Assembly (NCBI GenBank): GCA_965198865.1
Contig: CBDAQA010000025.1
Location: forward strand, 186,001-250,000
Source of the DNA: CBDAQA01 sp965198865
GTDB lineage: Bacteria; Planctomycetota; Phycisphaerae; Tepidisphaerales; Tepidisphaeraceae
Direction: 5' to 3'
Length of the DNA: 64,000 nucleotides
In this document: positions 34,739 to 42,873 of the stretch, in pieces
How the letters are laid out: each line of letters begins with the position of its first letter
Position numbering within the stretch: the first letter of the stretch is position 1
Program-made: the position numbers and the translations under genes
Notes under the pieces: model-generated
The model's database searches: none
What the model was told of the DNA's origin: nothing
The model's input: the letters and a program-made list of their open reading frames with translations, nothing else

Positions 34739-36133
34739 TCACTCGTACCGCAGCGAGTCGACCGGGTTCATCCCCGCCGCCCGCACCGCCGGGAGCAGGG
34801 CGCCCAGCACGGCCGCCACCAGGGCGACGCTCACCGTCCAGACGACGGTCGTCAGCTCCATCCTGCTCGGGATGCGGTCGAACTGGTACGTCTTCGGCGA
34901 CCACACCTGCAGCCCCGTCACCTGCCCCAGCCAGGCGTGCAGCTCGTTGATGTAGCGCACGAAGAAGAATGCCAGCGTCACGCCCAGCCCGCTGCCGACG
35001 ACGCCGATCGCCAGGCCGTAACCGAGGAACAGCGTCAGGATGCCGCCGCCGGTCGCGCCGACCGACTTGATCACGCCGATGTCCTTCGTCTTCTCCACCA
35101 CGATCATGTAGAAGATGCAGAAGATCAGCAGCACGGCCACCAGCGAGATGATGCCGAACAGGACGGTGGTGAGCACGACCTCGTTCCGGACGGCGTTGAT
35201 GAAGTCGACCTGCTGCTCCTCCCACGTCTCGACCGAGTAGCCGTAGTAGGCGTAGTCGTTGTGGAGCGATGTCACCGCGTCGGCCACGCGGCGGACGCCG
35301 TCGCGGACGTCGGTCAGCGAGTAGCCCGGCTTGGCCCGGATCAGGATCTCGCTGCACCGGGCCGGGTCGTCGCCGCGGGCGTCCATCTGCAGGTCCTTCT
35401 GCAGCGCGTCGAACGACATGTAGACGTTCTGGTTGTCCAGCTGGTAGACCCGGCTCTTGGCGTCGTCGACGATCCAGCAGGGGACGCTCATCGACGACCG
35501 CATGTCGTTCCCCTCGCCCGGGACGATCGGCAGCACGGTGATCGACACCGGCAGCTCGACCATGGTCTCGCGTCGCTCGGCCGCCCGGGCGGGCTCGCCG
35601 TGCTCGATGCCCACGACGGGGCCGGTGACGATGATGCCCTCGCGGTGGCGTGCCCCATCGCGGGCCTTGCGGGGTACCAAATCCTCGTACTTCACGTTGG
35701 GCAACAGGCCGAAGTTGACCGGTTTCCCCGCCTTCACGTCGTCCGCCTGCCGGTAGAGCGTGTTGGGCCACTCGTTCACGTCGCCGATGTTCGGCGGGTA
35801 GCCGAGCAGCTGCACCATGTTCACGTACTGGCTGCCGATGTTGATCAGCCCGTACGTGTTGATGACCGGCACCGCCGCCGCCACGCCGGGCACCTCCCGC
35901 TTCGCCTTGGCGATGATCTCGCCGTAGTACGGGAAGCCCACCAGCGGGTTCTTGGCCACGACGACCACGTCGCTGGTCATGCCGTGGAACGATCCCTCGA
36001 ACGTCTGCAGCCAGCCGTTCATCACGCTGAACACGACCAGCACCATCGTCGTGCAGAGCATGACCGCGATCAGAGCCACCCAAGCAATGCGGCGCTTCAG
36101 GAGGTACTTGCGGATTAAGTGCAGCTTATACAT
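34739..36133 (-). CDS. LolC/LolE-type FtsX-like permease
   Basis: Membrane partner of the LolD-like ATPase, expected to extract or export lipoproteins or other substrates. 464 aa from MYKLHLIRKYLLKRRIAWVA: an N-terminal helix, a large periplasmic domain (about 45-300) and three C-terminal helices with the FtsX motif (KDIGVIKSVGATGGGILTLFLGYGL), ending AAGMNPVDSLRYE. The topology is that of LolC/E (four helices). Upstream lies the family D repeat. Confidence 0.9.
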   Translation of the reverse strand: MYKLHLIRKYLLKRRIAWVALIAVMLCTTMVLVVFSVMNGWLQTFEGSFHGMTSDVVVVAKNPLVGFPYYGEIIAKAKREVPGVAAAVPVINTYGLINIGSQYVNMVQLLGYPPNIGDVNEWPNTLYRQADDVKAGKPVNFGLLPNVKYEDLVPRKARDGARHREGIIVTGPVVGIEHGEPARAAERRETMVELPVSITVLPIVPGEGNDMRSSMSVPCWIVDDAKSRVYQLDNQNVYMSFDALQKDLQMDARGDDPARCSEILIRAKPGYSLTDVRDGVRRVADAVTSLHNDYAYYGYSVETWEEQQVDFINAVRNEVVLTTVLFGIISLVAVLLIFCIFYMIVVEKTKDIGVIKSVGATGGGILTLFLGYGLAIGVVGSGLGVTLAFFFVRYINELHAWLGQVTGLQVWSPKTYQFDRIPSRMELTTVVWTVSVALVAAVLGALLPAVRAAGMNPVDSLRYE

Positions 36134-36150
36134 GTCGGTGGGGGGAAGAA

Positions 36151-36234
36151 GAGTTAACCACAGATGCACGCGGATGGACACAGATCAGGCGGATGATATC
36201 TGTGTCCATCAGTGTGCATCTGTGGTTGACACTC
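36151..36234. repeat. Intergenic inverted repeat, family D (CCACAGATGCAC type)
   Basis: AACCACAGATGCACGCGGAT-GGACACAGAT on the left pairs with ATCTGTGTCCATCAGTGTGC-ATCTGTGGTT on the right, between lysS and the permease. Similar sequences recur, to my knowledge, in other planctomycetes. Confidence 0.8.
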
Positions 36235-36240
36235 TGCTCT

Positions 36241-37815
36241 TCACCCCTGCGGACGCATGAGCGGGAATAGGATCACGTCGCGGATGCTGGACGCGCCCGT
36301 CAGCATCATGACCAGCCGATCAATGCCCAATCCCAGCCCCCCCGCCGGCGGCATGCCGTACTTCAGGGCGGTCAGGAAGTCATCGTCGGTCTTCTGCTTC
36401 TCCGCGTCGTCGCCGACCTGCGTGGCGAAGTTGGCGGCCTGCACGTCGGGGTCGTTCAACTCCGTGTAGCCGGGGCTGATCTCCTGGCCGTTGATCGCCA
36501 ACTCGTACACGTCGGCGAAGAACGGGTCGACGGCGTTCTTCTTCGCCAGCGGGATGATCACCGAGGGGACGTGAGTGACGAACGTTGGGTCGATCAGCGT
36601 CGGTTCGATAAGTTTTTCGTAAATCTCTTGGAGTTGCTCAGCCGGGGAGAGCTTCAGCAACCGCGCGGCCATGCCGCGGCATGGCTGAAGAGGAATGTCG
36701 GAGCCACGAAAATCGATCCGCTCTTGCGTGTACTTCATCGCTCCAAAAGTGGCTAGCTTGTTCAACTCTTGGAACAGTTCGTTGGCACTCTCGAAAATGG
36801 GTCGCTTGTCGAACTTCCACCCAGTTCGCTCCTCCACCAGCGTCGCCATGCTCACCCGCCGCCACGGGCGTTGCAGGTTGATGGTCTTCGTCACCTCGCC
36901 CGCTTCGTTCTTGTGCTCGATCTTCAGCCCGCCGAACAGCTTCTCCGCGATGTGGCAGATCATGCCTTCGACGAGGTCGGCCATGGTCTCCCACGAGCCG
37001 AAGGCCTCGTAGGCTTCGAGCATGGTGAACTCAGGGTTGTGGCGGGGACTGATGCCCTCGTTGCGGAAGTTGCGGTTCAGCTCGAACACCTTGGTGAACC
37101 CGCCGACGAGCAGCCGTTTGAGGTAGAGTTCGGGGGCGATGCGCAGGTGCAGCGGGATGTCGAGCGCGTTGTGATGCGTGGTGAACGGCCGGGCGGCCGC
37201 GCCGCCGGCCTGGGCCTGCATCATGGGGGTCTCGACCTCGACGTAGCCGAGGTTGGTCAGGTAGGCCCGCACCTCGGCCACGACGGCCGAGCGCAGGCGC
37301 AGCGTCCGCATCACCTCGGGGTTGGCCCACAGGTCGACGTACCGCTGGCGGTAGCGGATCTCCACGTCCTCCAGCCCCTGGTACTTCGCTGGCGGTGGCA
37401 GGACGCTCTTGGCGGCGAACGACAGCGACTTGGCCCACACCGTCACCTCGCCGGTCTTGGTGACGCCGAGCGAGCCCTCGACGACGATCTGGTCGCCGAG
37501 GTCGACCAGGTCCTGGGCGGCGAAGTCGCGCTCGCTGAGCCGCTTCTTATCGGCGGCGATCTGCAGGTCGCCGGTCTCGTCGCGCAGGGTCATGAACGAC
37601 AGCTTGCCGAACCGCTTGCAGAACATGACCCGCCCAGCCACCTTGACGGTCGGGCCGCCGTCGTGGCCCATGTCGGCGGTGTACATCGCCTTGACGGACG
37701 CCAAAGATCGCACGTCGGGCTCGCGCTGGCCGTAGGGGTCGATGCCCAGCGCGCGGAGCTTCTCCCGCTTGTCGCGTCGTTCCTGCTCGTACTCGCTCGG
37801 TGTTGGGTCGACCAT
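36241..37815 (-). CDS. lysS: Lysyl-tRNA synthetase, class II
   Basis: Charges tRNA-Lys. 524 aa from the ATG at 37815: N-terminal OB-fold anticodon domain (VKVAGRVMFCKRFGKLSFMT), motif 1 region (YVEVETPMMQ), motif 2 (FELNRNFRNEGISPRHNPEF) and motif 3 (GGLGLGIDRLVMMLTG). The stretch 36560-36830, coding the region between motifs 2 and 3, is visibly lower in GC than the rest of the gene, like the patch in alaS. Two tRNA-Lys genes occur in the array at 55.8-57.4 kb. The upstream extension to 37941 overlaps a repeat and is rejected. Confidence 0.95.
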   Translation of the reverse strand: MVDPTPSEYEQERRDKREKLRALGIDPYGQREPDVRSLASVKAMYTADMGHDGGPTVKVAGRVMFCKRFGKLSFMTLRDETGDLQIAADKKRLSERDFAAQDLVDLGDQIVVEGSLGVTKTGEVTVWAKSLSFAAKSVLPPPAKYQGLEDVEIRYRQRYVDLWANPEVMRTLRLRSAVVAEVRAYLTNLGYVEVETPMMQAQAGGAAARPFTTHHNALDIPLHLRIAPELYLKRLLVGGFTKVFELNRNFRNEGISPRHNPEFTMLEAYEAFGSWETMADLVEGMICHIAEKLFGGLKIEHKNEAGEVTKTINLQRPWRRVSMATLVEERTGWKFDKRPIFESANELFQELNKLATFGAMKYTQERIDFRGSDIPLQPCRGMAARLLKLSPAEQLQEIYEKLIEPTLIDPTFVTHVPSVIIPLAKKNAVDPFFADVYELAINGQEISPGYTELNDPDVQAANFATQVGDDAEKQKTDDDFLTALKYGMPPAGGLGLGIDRLVMMLTGASSIRDVILFPLMRPQG

Positions 37816-37915
37816 GGCGTCCGTTTGCAAAGGGCGGGGATGATACGGGCCGATCCTTGGATTGGAAACACGATCGGGCTTTCGCGGGCGTTGAGATCTG
37901 CCGACATTCAAAAAC

Positions 37916-38039
37916 GGGCCACGAATGGCACGAATGAACACGAATCATAGAACAGACGTGTGGGTTCGAGCCGATCGCCTGCAACAGAGGCAGCTCTGGC
38001 TTATTCCTCTTCGTGTTCACTCGTGCCATTCGTGGCCGT
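37916..38039. repeat. Inverted repeat family E (GGCCACGAATGGCACGAAT)
   Basis: Left arm GGGCCACGAATGGCACGAAT-GAACACGAA and right arm TTCGTGTTCACTCGTGCCAT-TCGTGGCC, about 60 bp apart. The element is read through as the first 36 codons of the DUF1570 gene that follows. Confidence 0.85.
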
Positions 38040-39226
38040 CTTTCCTCTTGCTTGCGATCGTCGCCGTGACCCACGGCCAGGAGCCGCCGGGGATGCGACT
38101 CGTCCACCAAACGCACTACGGGATCCACACCGACATCCCCGACCCCGAGCTGGTCGACGACCTGGGCCGGCGGATGGACGTGATGTTCGACCAGTACACC
38201 ACCGCCCTGCGCGACTTCAAACCCCCGGCCGACCTGGCACCGTTGCCGGTCTACCTGTTCGACACGCGACGGAACTACACGGCGTTCACCGGCGTGGCGG
38301 GCACGAACTCGGGCGGGCTGTTCGCCGGCGGCCGGCATCCCTACCTGACGTCGTTCCTCGACCAGAACGGCCGGGACGGGCTCCGGCGGGCGCTGCAGCA
38401 CGAGGCGTTCCACCAGTTCGCGTACTTCGTCATCAGCCGACGGCTGCCGATCTGGCTGAACGAGGGGATGGCCCAAATCTTCGAGGAGGGGATCTGGACG
38501 GGCGAGACCTTCCTCCTGGGGCAGGCCCCGCCGCGGCGGCTGCGGCAGGTGCAGGCGGACCTGCGGGCGAACCGGCTGGTGCCGTTCGACACGTTCCTGG
38601 CGATGTCGCCGCACGCCTGGGCGGAGAACCTGCACGCCAACGTTGCGGCCGGGACGACCTACTACACGCAGGCGTGGGCGATGGCCCACTTCCTGCGTTA
38701 CGGGCCCGACGCGAAGTACCGGCAGCTGTTCGTCGAGTTCCTGGCCAAGCTGCAGGCCGACCCCGACGCCGACCCGATGGCGTTGTTCGCCGATTCGTTC
38801 TCCGACCCCGTCGGCTTCCAGCGCGCGTTCGAGCGTTGGGCGCGCACGGCGCGGGCGACGTCGGAGGCGACGCTGCTGGAGCGGCAGGAGACGCTGGGCG
38901 ACTTCCTGGTCGGCATGGCACCGAAGGACCCGCGCATCATCGGCGACATGGCGCAGTTCCACGGCGACGTCGTGCGCTACGGCATCGGCCTGACCTACTC
39001 CCGCGGCGGGTTCCGCTACGCGACCGTGAAGCCGCCCGACGTCTACTTCTGCGGTCCCGACGGCCAGCCGTTCACCGACCGGCAGCTCTATTTCAAGCCG
39101 AATCCCGGCGCGCCGCTGCCCGACATCATCTGCAAGCCGAACGACGCGTTCACCGTGCAAACGCGGTTCTACAGGGGGGCCGATCACACCGAGCACGAGT
39201 ACGCGATCGAGCCGGCCGACCGGTAA
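37925..39226 (+). CDS. DUF1570-family secreted gluzincin-like protein (copy 1)
   Basis: 433 aa. After a hydrophobic segment (PSFLLLAIVAVTHGQ) the protein has the DUF1570 layout: LVDDLGRRMDVMFDQYTTAL, then LQHEAFHQFAYF (HExxH) and WLNEGMAQIFEEG (downstream Glu), the metal ligands of a gluzincin peptidase. The first 36 codons from the ATG at 37925 coincide with the family E repeat, so the native start is uncertain. It is about 45 percent identical by eye to the gene at 41258. The product is probably exported; the substrate is unknown. Confidence 0.82.
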   Translation: MARMNTNHRTDVWVRADRLQQRQLWLIPLRVHSCHSWPSFLLLAIVAVTHGQEPPGMRLVHQTHYGIHTDIPDPELVDDLGRRMDVMFDQYTTALRDFKPPADLAPLPVYLFDTRRNYTAFTGVAGTNSGGLFAGGRHPYLTSFLDQNGRDGLRRALQHEAFHQFAYFVISRRLPIWLNEGMAQIFEEGIWTGETFLLGQAPPRRLRQVQADLRANRLVPFDTFLAMSPHAWAENLHANVAAGTTYYTQAWAMAHFLRYGPDAKYRQLFVEFLAKLQADPDADPMALFADSFSDPVGFQRAFERWARTARATSEATLLERQETLGDFLVGMAPKDPRIIGDMAQFHGDVVRYGIGLTYSRGGFRYATVKPPDVYFCGPDGQPFTDRQLYFKPNPGAPLPDIICKPNDAFTVQTRFYRGADHTEHEYAIEPADR

Positions 39227-39265
39227 GGGCTTGGCCGGATCTGTTCGCTGCAAGATCAAAGCCCT

Positions 39266-39378
39266 GACAGAGCCGGGCCGTATCGGCCCCGGACGAGCGA
39301 AGCTCGTGTCTCGCGCAGCCGCCGTGGTCGACCGAGGCCATCGGCCCTGTGCCAGACGCGACCTCCCGGTCGCACTGG
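39266..39378. repeat. Intergenic repeat, family G, partly decayed
   Basis: Begins GACAGAGCCGGGCCGTATCG-GCCCC and includes CGAGCGAAGCTCGTGTCTCG; the right arm (GGCCCTGTGCCAGACGCGAC) is degenerate. Confidence 0.5.
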
Positions 39379-39429
39379 GCCCAGAGCGCAGCCGGCGCCA
39401 TGTGTGCCAACGAAGCCGGCTAGACCCAT

Positions 39430-39557
39430 CGCTCATCTCCGACGCCCCGCTCGTGGCCGACCTGGCCCGGCGGATGGACCTCATGTTCGAGCAGTACTGC
39501 CGGCTGCTCTCGGCGTTCAAGCCCGACCCCAAGGCCCCGATTGCCGGTCTACCCATT
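39430..39557 (+). pseudogene. Relic of a third DUF1570 gene
   Basis: One frame reads SDAPLVADLARRMDLMFEQY-CRLLSAFKPDPKAPIAGLPIRV, matching residues about 50-95 of both intact DUF1570 proteins. Neither the start, the HExxH region nor the rest is present. The fragment is preceded by a family G repeat, and the IS at 39622 is inserted 65 bp downstream. Confidence 0.75.
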
Positions 39558-39612
39558 CGCGTCGAAGGCGCGGTAGTCGGCGTTCACCCATCGCGCCGGT
39601 ACACGCGGGCTC

Positions 39613-41202
39613 AAGCACGAGGGCGTGCTCGTTTTTCCGGGCGATCCTAATTCATTCGCGCCGCACACGTTGTCCAGTACTCGTCCCACAGGCGGCTCTG
39701 GTGCAGCGTCTCCAACGCGATCACCGCTTCGGCGTGGTCCGGATCCCACCGCTTGCCCGGGCCCTTCACCCGGTGCGGCGCGGCGCCGCACTCGCTCTCG
39801 GTCGTCGAGCTGCTGATCCGCCAGCCGCGGCGCTCGCACTCGGCGTAGGCGATCATCTCCTTGCGCGGCGCGACGTAGCTCAGCAGCTGGTCCGCCTCCT
39901 TGCGCTTCCCGCCACGCTGCGCGGCCCGCCACTGGACCAGGTGGTTCCAGAACGGGTCGTACCCGTCGTGCCGGGCCCGGTGCATCGCCTGGGCCGCCCA
40001 CCGCTGGCCCGCCTCGCTCCCCTCGCCGAAGGTCGCGCGGGCGCCCTGGTTCACGTGCTGCCCGAGGTGCCAGAAGTCCAGGCACCACGCCGACAGCAGG
40101 ACCGTCCAGCCCATCAGCAGGTTGAGGATCCACGGCCCGCCGTCCACGTTGGCCACCCGCTCGTCGGCCCCGGCGAAGCCGACCTGCCTCGCGTCCCGCC
40201 GCATGATCCGGCCCGCCTCGGCGCAGGGCCTGCGGGTCACCGACACCAGCCGGCGCCCCACCGCCTCGTCGTGGAACTGCACCAGCTTGAACTCCTTGTA
40301 CCGCTGGTCGGTCCCCGCCCGGCGGCGGGGCAGGGGCGGCAGCTTGGGCCCGTCCGCCGGGCGCCGGGCCCGCGCCGCCACGGCCGCCTCGCGCCGCTTG
40401 CGCTTCTCCGCGTCGGTGACCGTGGGCACGGTGAAGCCGTCGATCCCCACGTAGAGCCGGGAGACCTCCTTCCCCTCCGGCGTCTTCACCAGGCAGTCCT
40501 TCGCTTTCCACCGCGGCGCGACCGCCCCCGACTCCCGGGCCGCCAGCACCCGCTTGCCCTCGGCCTCAACGACCTCGCGCAGCAGCGTCTCGCCCAGCGT
40601 CAGCTGCGCCGCGTGCCTCAGCTGCTCCACCGTCCGGGCGAAGCTCTTGCCCGTCGCGTTCAGCCGGCAGCACAGCTCCCGCGCCCCCCGGCTCACCGTC
40701 GCCTCCGCCGCGTCCAGCAGCGCGTCGGCCGGCGTCACGCCCCCGCCCCCCCTGCCCTGCCACCGCGTGCGGCGGACGACCACGCGGCCGTTGCTGGTCA
40801 GCGTGCTCCGCGGGTCGGACCCCTTGGACCTCAGCCGCCCGCCGCCCGCCGGGTCCACCGGGGGGAAAAGCCGACGCCGCCGCGTCGGCCCTCATCTGCA
40901 AGGCCCGCTCGAACGTCCGCCTCCGGTACTCCGCCATCCGGTCGCGCACCTCGTGCTCGCTGGCGTTGATCCACGCCCCGTCCGGCGCCCGGTTCACCGC
41001 CGCCATCACCTCGGCGAGCATCAGCTCCGTCTCCTGCCGCATCGCCTCGACGAACGCGCCTTCGGGCACCTGGACCTGACTCGTGTGGCCATCCATGACT
41101 GGCTCCTGTGAGGGGTGCTGCCAACATCCGTGTCAACAGCGGACCGCGGGATTATACGGAGAAATCGGACGTCCCGGAAAAACGAGCACGCCCCAAGCAC
41201 GA
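39613..41202. mobile_element. Complete insertion sequence, ISKra4-like, with 9-bp target duplication
   Basis: The element spans 39622-41193 (1572 bp). Both ends carry the same 21-bp inverted repeat, beginning GGGCGTGCTCGTTTTTCCGG, perfect on both sides. The 9-bp sequence CAAGCACGA flanks it directly at 39613-39621 and 41194-41202. It encodes one transposase on the minus strand. Assignment to ISKra4 rests on my recollection of that transposase family and is moderate. Confidence 0.88.
39647..41096 (-). CDS. IS transposase (ISKra4-like), frameshifted
   Basis: About 483 aa over two frames. The N-terminal part (MDGHTSQVQVPEGAFVEAMR ... ERALQMRADAAASAFPP) ends at a TTTTCCCCCC run near 40857-40866; the C-terminal part continues one frame over (DPAGGGRLRSKG) to ...DEYWTTCAARMN. 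It contains LYVGIDGFTVPTV, VANVDGGPWI and WHLGQHVNQ, consistent with a DDE-type catalytic core (Asp in VGIDG and NVDGG). The break could be a slippery site that regulates transposition or a sequencing indel. It fills the IS between the inverted repeats. Confidence 0.8.
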
Positions 41203-41243
41203 AAGCTCGATCGAACCTGCGGGCTGATTTTGCCGCAATCGGT

Positions 41244-41249
41244 TAAACT
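41244..41249 (+). promoter_or_regulatory. Possible -10 element of DUF1570 copy 2
   Basis: TAAACT ends 8 nt before the ATG at 41258, with no Shine-Dalgarno between. Confidence 0.35.
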
Positions 41250-41257
41250 CACCGGCG

Positions 41258-42511
41258 ATGTTCTGGCACCGCATCACGTTCTGTTCCTGCGCAACGCTAT
41301 CCCCGGTCATCGCGCTGGCGACAGCGCTCGCGCCGCCCGCCCGGGCGGCGACGACGCGGGACGACCCGAAGCTGCCGGCGTGGTTCCACGTCGTGAAGGG
41401 GGCGCACTACACGATCCACACGGGCGTCAACGACGAGGCGTTGGTGGCCGAGCTGTCGCGACGCATGGACGTGATGTACGACCAGTACTGCCTCGCGATG
41501 CGCCCGTTCCGCCCCGTCGACGAGACGCCGCTGAAGGTCGTCCTGTTCGAGAAGCGCAAGACGTACATGGCGTTCACCAACAACGTCGCCACGAACACCG
41601 GCGGGTTCTTCAGGCCGGGCGAGCACCCGATGCTGGTGTCGTACCTGGACGACAACGGCCGGGACGGCCTGCGGCGGACGCTGCAGCACGAGGCGTTCCA
41701 CGGGTTCGCCTACTTCGCCATCAGCCGGAACATCCCCACCTGGCTGAACGAGGGGATGGCCCAGCTGTTCGAGGAGGGGATCTGGACCGGGAAGAAGTTC
41801 CTCATGGGCCAGGTGCCGCCGCGGCGGCTCCGGCAGCTGCACTCGGACGTGCGGGGCCACAAGCTGGTGCCGTTCGACCAGTTCTTCCGCGTGACGCCCG
41901 AGCGGTGGGCCAAGACGCTGCACGGCAACGCCAACGCCGGCGCGACCTACTACGGCGAGGCGTGGGCGATCGCCTACTTCCTGCAGTTCGGGCCGGACCA
42001 GCGCGACCGCGACCACTTCCTCGACGCGCTGGCCGGCCTGCACGCCGAGCCGGACGGCGATGGGCAGCAAATCTTCGCGGCGCGATTCCCCGACACCGCC
42101 GCGTTGCAGCGGGCGTTCGAGGCGTGGGTGCTGCAGCTCCGCGCGACGCCGGAGGCGCTGCTGCTCGAGCGGCAGAGCACGCTCGGCGACTTCCTGGCCG
42201 ACCTGCAGCCATCCCACCCGCACATCACGCGGAACGTCCAGCAGTTCCGCAACGACATGGTCGGGTACAGCGTCTCGCTGAAGTACCGCGTCGGCGCGGT
42301 GACCTACGAGACGGTCAAGCCGGCCAGCATCTACTTCTGCGGCCTCGACGGGCAGCCGTACACGGAGGCTCAGCTGTTCTTCGAGAAGTCGAAGGGCGCC
42401 CCCCTGCCCGACCTCGTCTGCCGGCCCAACGCGTCTTTCGTGCTGCGGACGCACTTCTACAAGGGGCCGGACGACGTGGAGCACGAGTGCTCGATCACGC
42501 CGACGCAGTAG
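41258..42511 (+). CDS. DUF1570-family secreted gluzincin-like protein (copy 2)
   Basis: 417 aa from MFWHRITFCSCATLSPVIAL, an N-terminal signal region cut near ARAAT. It carries LVAELSRRMDVMYDQYCLAM, LQHEAFHGFAYF (HExxH) and WLNEGMAQLFEEGIWTG, followed by the C-terminal beta-rich half (SIYFCGLDGQPYTEAQLFFE). It is co-linear with copy 1 over its whole length. The IS lies immediately upstream, 64 bp from the ATG. Probably an exported metalloprotease-like protein; this is inferred from the motif. Confidence 0.87.
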   Translation: MFWHRITFCSCATLSPVIALATALAPPARAATTRDDPKLPAWFHVVKGAHYTIHTGVNDEALVAELSRRMDVMYDQYCLAMRPFRPVDETPLKVVLFEKRKTYMAFTNNVATNTGGFFRPGEHPMLVSYLDDNGRDGLRRTLQHEAFHGFAYFAISRNIPTWLNEGMAQLFEEGIWTGKKFLMGQVPPRRLRQLHSDVRGHKLVPFDQFFRVTPERWAKTLHGNANAGATYYGEAWAIAYFLQFGPDQRDRDHFLDALAGLHAEPDGDGQQIFAARFPDTAALQRAFEAWVLQLRATPEALLLERQSTLGDFLADLQPSHPHITRNVQQFRNDMVGYSVSLKYRVGAVTYETVKPASIYFCGLDGQPYTEAQLFFEKSKGAPLPDLVCRPNASFVLRTHFYKGPDDVEHECSITPTQ

Positions 42512-42521
42512 CAGGAAGAGC

Positions 42522-42810
42522 TCATGGTTCGCCGAAGACGGGCCGGAAGCCGCGCTTGCCGTGAACCATGCGGATGATGGTCACTTCGGAGTCGTGGTAG
42601 TTGGAACCAATGACGCGAGAGTAGACTGCAATGAACCCGTGGTCGGGGCTTCCCCCGTCCGGCTGCTGGTGACCGATGCCGGCCGAGCACTGAGTTCGCG
42701 GAATCATTGCATCGATGCGGTCGCTGACGCGATCGGGGGCGGTCGGGTCGTGGGTCGCGATGTACGTCCAGATGTCTCGGAGGTTTTGGATGGCTGCCGA
42801 CTTGATGAGC
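42522..42810 (-). pseudogene. ParE/RelE-like toxin remnant
   Basis: The minus frame reads LLIKSAAIQNLRDIWTYIAT-HDPTAPDRVSDRIDAMI, then a variant segment, then SRVIGSNYHDSEVTIIRMVH-GKRGF and a stop. This matches the helix and strand pattern of ParE toxins (...LRDIWxYIA...; ...VxIIRVLHGxR). No good start codon or antitoxin gene is adjacent, and the middle lacks the usual RPELRPGLR stretch, so it is probably a relic. Confidence 0.5.
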
Positions 42811-42837
42811 AGCGTCTCGCCGCCGGGCCGCCTCGTC

Positions 42838-42865
42838 TTGCCGCCCCCGCCGTCGCCCCTACAAT
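42838..42865 (+). promoter_or_regulatory. Candidate dapL promoter, leaderless-type
   Basis: TTGCCG (42838-42843), 16-bp spacer, TACAAT (42860-42865), then 8 nt to the ATG at 42874. No Shine-Dalgarno is present. Confidence 0.5.
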
Positions 42866-42873
42866 CGCGGCCT

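Noticed and set aside
39231..39650. A 139-aa gene upstream of the IS
   Set aside because: Only residues similar to DUF1570 are recognisable; the rest is repeat sequence, so it is called a relic.
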